Shown: positions 13,148-14,160 of the stretch, piece after piece
How the letters are laid out: each line of letters starts with the position of its first letter
Position numbering within the stretch: position 1 is the stretch's first letter
Origin: an uncultured Bacteroidales bacterium
GTDB taxonomy: Bacteria; Bacteroidota; Bacteroidia; Bacteroidales; UBA932
Length of the DNA: 14,160 bases
Direction of reading: 5' to 3'
Assembly (NCBI GenBank): GCA_937906795.1
Contig: CALCUQ010000087.1
Coordinates: forward strand, 1-14,160
The notes under the pieces: model-generated
Databases searched by the model: none
Told to the model about the DNA's origin: nothing
The model's input: the letters and a program-made list of their open reading frames with translations, nothing else
Position numbers and translations under genes: made by a program

Positions 13148-14160
13148 CTACTCGTCTTTCTCCTCTGCCTCGTAAGCTTTAAGAAGCTTATCTTGAACAT
13201 CCATAGGAACTTGTTGATAATCTGCAAACTCCATTGTGAATGTTGCTCTACCGCTTGTTAGAGAACTTAGAGATGTTGAATATTTGTAAAGCTCTGCTAG
13301 TGGAACTCTTGCTTTAAGTACCTCAAAACCTTTCTGGCTATTCATACCCTCAATCATAGCTCTGCGGTTTTGAAGATCACTCATTACATCTCCCATACAA
13401 TCGCTTGGTACCAAAATCTCTACATTGTAGATAGGCTCCATAATCTTAGGACCAGCTTTCTTGAACGCCTCTTTAAATGCATTTCTTGCTGCAAGTTTAA
13501 ATGCCATCTCATTTGAATCTACCGGGTGCATCTTACCATCGTATACGATTACGCGTACGTCGCGTGCGTATGAACCGGTAAGCGGGCCTTGTTCCATGCG
13601 CGACATGATACCCTTAAGAATAGCCGGCATGAAGCGGGTATCGATGGCACCACCTACTACGCTGTTCACGAATACAAGCTTTCCGCCCCATTCCAATGGA
13701 ATTTCTTCGGTACCCTTTACGTTCATCTTGAATTCTTGTCCGTTGAAGCGATATGTATCTGGCATTGGCATACCTTCGTAGTATGGTTCTACAATGAGGT
13801 GTACTTCACCAAATTGTCCAGCACCACCCGATTGTTTCTTATGACGATAGTCTGCACGGGCGGCTTTAGTGATGGTTTCACGATACGGAATCTTCGGTTC
13901 GTCATACTTCACCATCAACTTTTCATTGTTTTCCAAACGCCACTTCAAAGTGCGGAGGTGGAATTCACCCTGGCCATATACGATAGTCTGCTTCAATTCT
14001 TTACTTTGTTCAACTACCCATGTCGGATCTTCTTCACGCATACGGTTCAGAATAGCCATCATCTTTTCTACATCGGCTTCATTAACCGGCTTGATAGCGC
14101 GTGAATATTTCGGATTCGGATACTTGATGAAGTTGAAACGATTTTCGCAATCCTTACCAT
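13148..14160 (-). CDS. fusA: Elongation factor G, C-terminal part (5' end outside window); codon-usage mosaic
   Basis: GTPase that drives tRNA-mRNA translocation on the ribosome; this part has domains III-V but not the GTPase domain. The frame stays open to the window edge, so the gene continues beyond it, and the apparent start at 14062 is an internal Met. Landmarks are GQGEFHLRTLKWRLEN (domain III), KKQSGGAGQFGEVHL (start of domain IV), and EPIYNVEILVPSDCMGDVMS (domain V). The sequence fits the second EF-G type of Bacteroidetes (about 718 residues) better than the ribosomal-operon copy. Codon usage changes sharply between 13510 and 13592: Glu is GAG 12 of 12 times on the C-terminal side and GAA 19 of 19 on the other, and Arg changes from mostly AGA to only CGT/CGC. 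The gene may be a recombinant or an assembly chimera. Confidence 0.92.
   Translation of the reverse strand, partial: GKDCENRFNFIKYPNPKYSRAIKPVNEADVEKMMAILNRMREEDPTWVVEQSKELKQTIVYGQGEFHLRTLKWRLENNEKLMVKYDEPKIPYRETITKAARADYRHKKQSGGAGQFGEVHLIVEPYYEGMPMPDTYRFNGQEFKMNVKGTEEIPLEWGGKLVFVNSVVGGAIDTRFMPAILKGIMSRMEQGPLTGSYARDVRVIVYDGKMHPVDSNEMAFKLAARNAFKEAFKKAGPKIMEPIYNVEILVPSDCMGDVMSDLQNRRAMIEGMNSQKGFEVLKARVPLAELYKYSTSLSSLTSGRATFTMEFADYQQVPMDVQDKLLKAYEAEEKDE
13511..13591. other. Codon-usage junction inside the elongation factor G gene
   Basis: The interval between the last GAG glutamate codon (13508-13510) and the first GAA one (13592-13594). The reading frame is unbroken and the protein remains EF-G-like on both sides. 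In two sample rows GC is 24 of 60 bases (13201-13260) and 33 of 60 (13561-13620). The C-terminal side agrees with the GAG/AGA habit of the highly expressed lipoprotein gene at 3150-4802. Confidence 0.7.

Noticed and set aside
13148..14062. Elongation factor fragment as a complete 304-residue gene
   Set aside because: The frame continues without a stop from 14062 to the window edge and the upstream residues are EF-G-like, so the Met is internal.
13589..14104. Open frame of 171 codons on the + strand opposite elongation factor G
   Set aside because: The - strand is clearly EF-G over this whole stretch; the + frame shows no domain.

Overview
The window looks like chromosomal DNA from a low-GC member of the Bacteroidales (Bacteroidota). 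Supporting signs are the promoter boxes of the form TAnnTTTG in front of most transcription units, starts without Shine-Dalgarno sequences, Bacteroidetes-type lipoproteins, the order sigma-54 activator - lptE - TPR protein - secG, and protein sequences closest in character to Bacteroides/Prevotella relatives. No RNA gene, insertion sequence, phage gene or CRISPR array was seen.

Layout. 1-65: probable tail of a + strand gene and its terminator. 66-275: non-coding, with a perfect inverted repeat and the terminator of the next operon. 276-2942 (- strand): a tight envelope operon, read as sigma-54 activator, LptE, TPR protein, SecG. 3150-4802 (+): a large lipoprotein with an OmpA-like segment and TPR-like helices. 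4885-6240 (+): a lone GT4 glycosyltransferase. 6281-8068 (-): translation factor LepA/EF4. 8194-10012 (+): transketolase split into two genes. 10028-11630 (+): an ECF sigma factor, a single-span membrane protein (probable anti-sigma factor) and a secreted Spy/CpxP-like protein. 11621-13037 (-): lolD and the tRNA methyltransferase trmN, overlapping. 13148 to the right edge (-): the C-terminal part of an elongation factor G.

Several units serve the envelope: LptE (LPS export), SecG (secretion), LolD (lipoprotein release), the OmpA/TPR lipoprotein, and the ECF module, which is probably an envelope-stress or metal-sensing circuit. The rest is core metabolism and translation.

The two points most worth following are the EF-G gene and the ECF module. 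EF-G changes codon usage abruptly within about 80 bases (12 of 12 Glu codons GAG on one side, 19 of 19 GAA on the other), which suggests recombination or a chimeric assembly, so the last ~600 bases may not belong to the same genome. The ECF module resembles CnrYXH-type sensing in layout, but this is inference. Most of the window is otherwise ordinary conserved chromosome.
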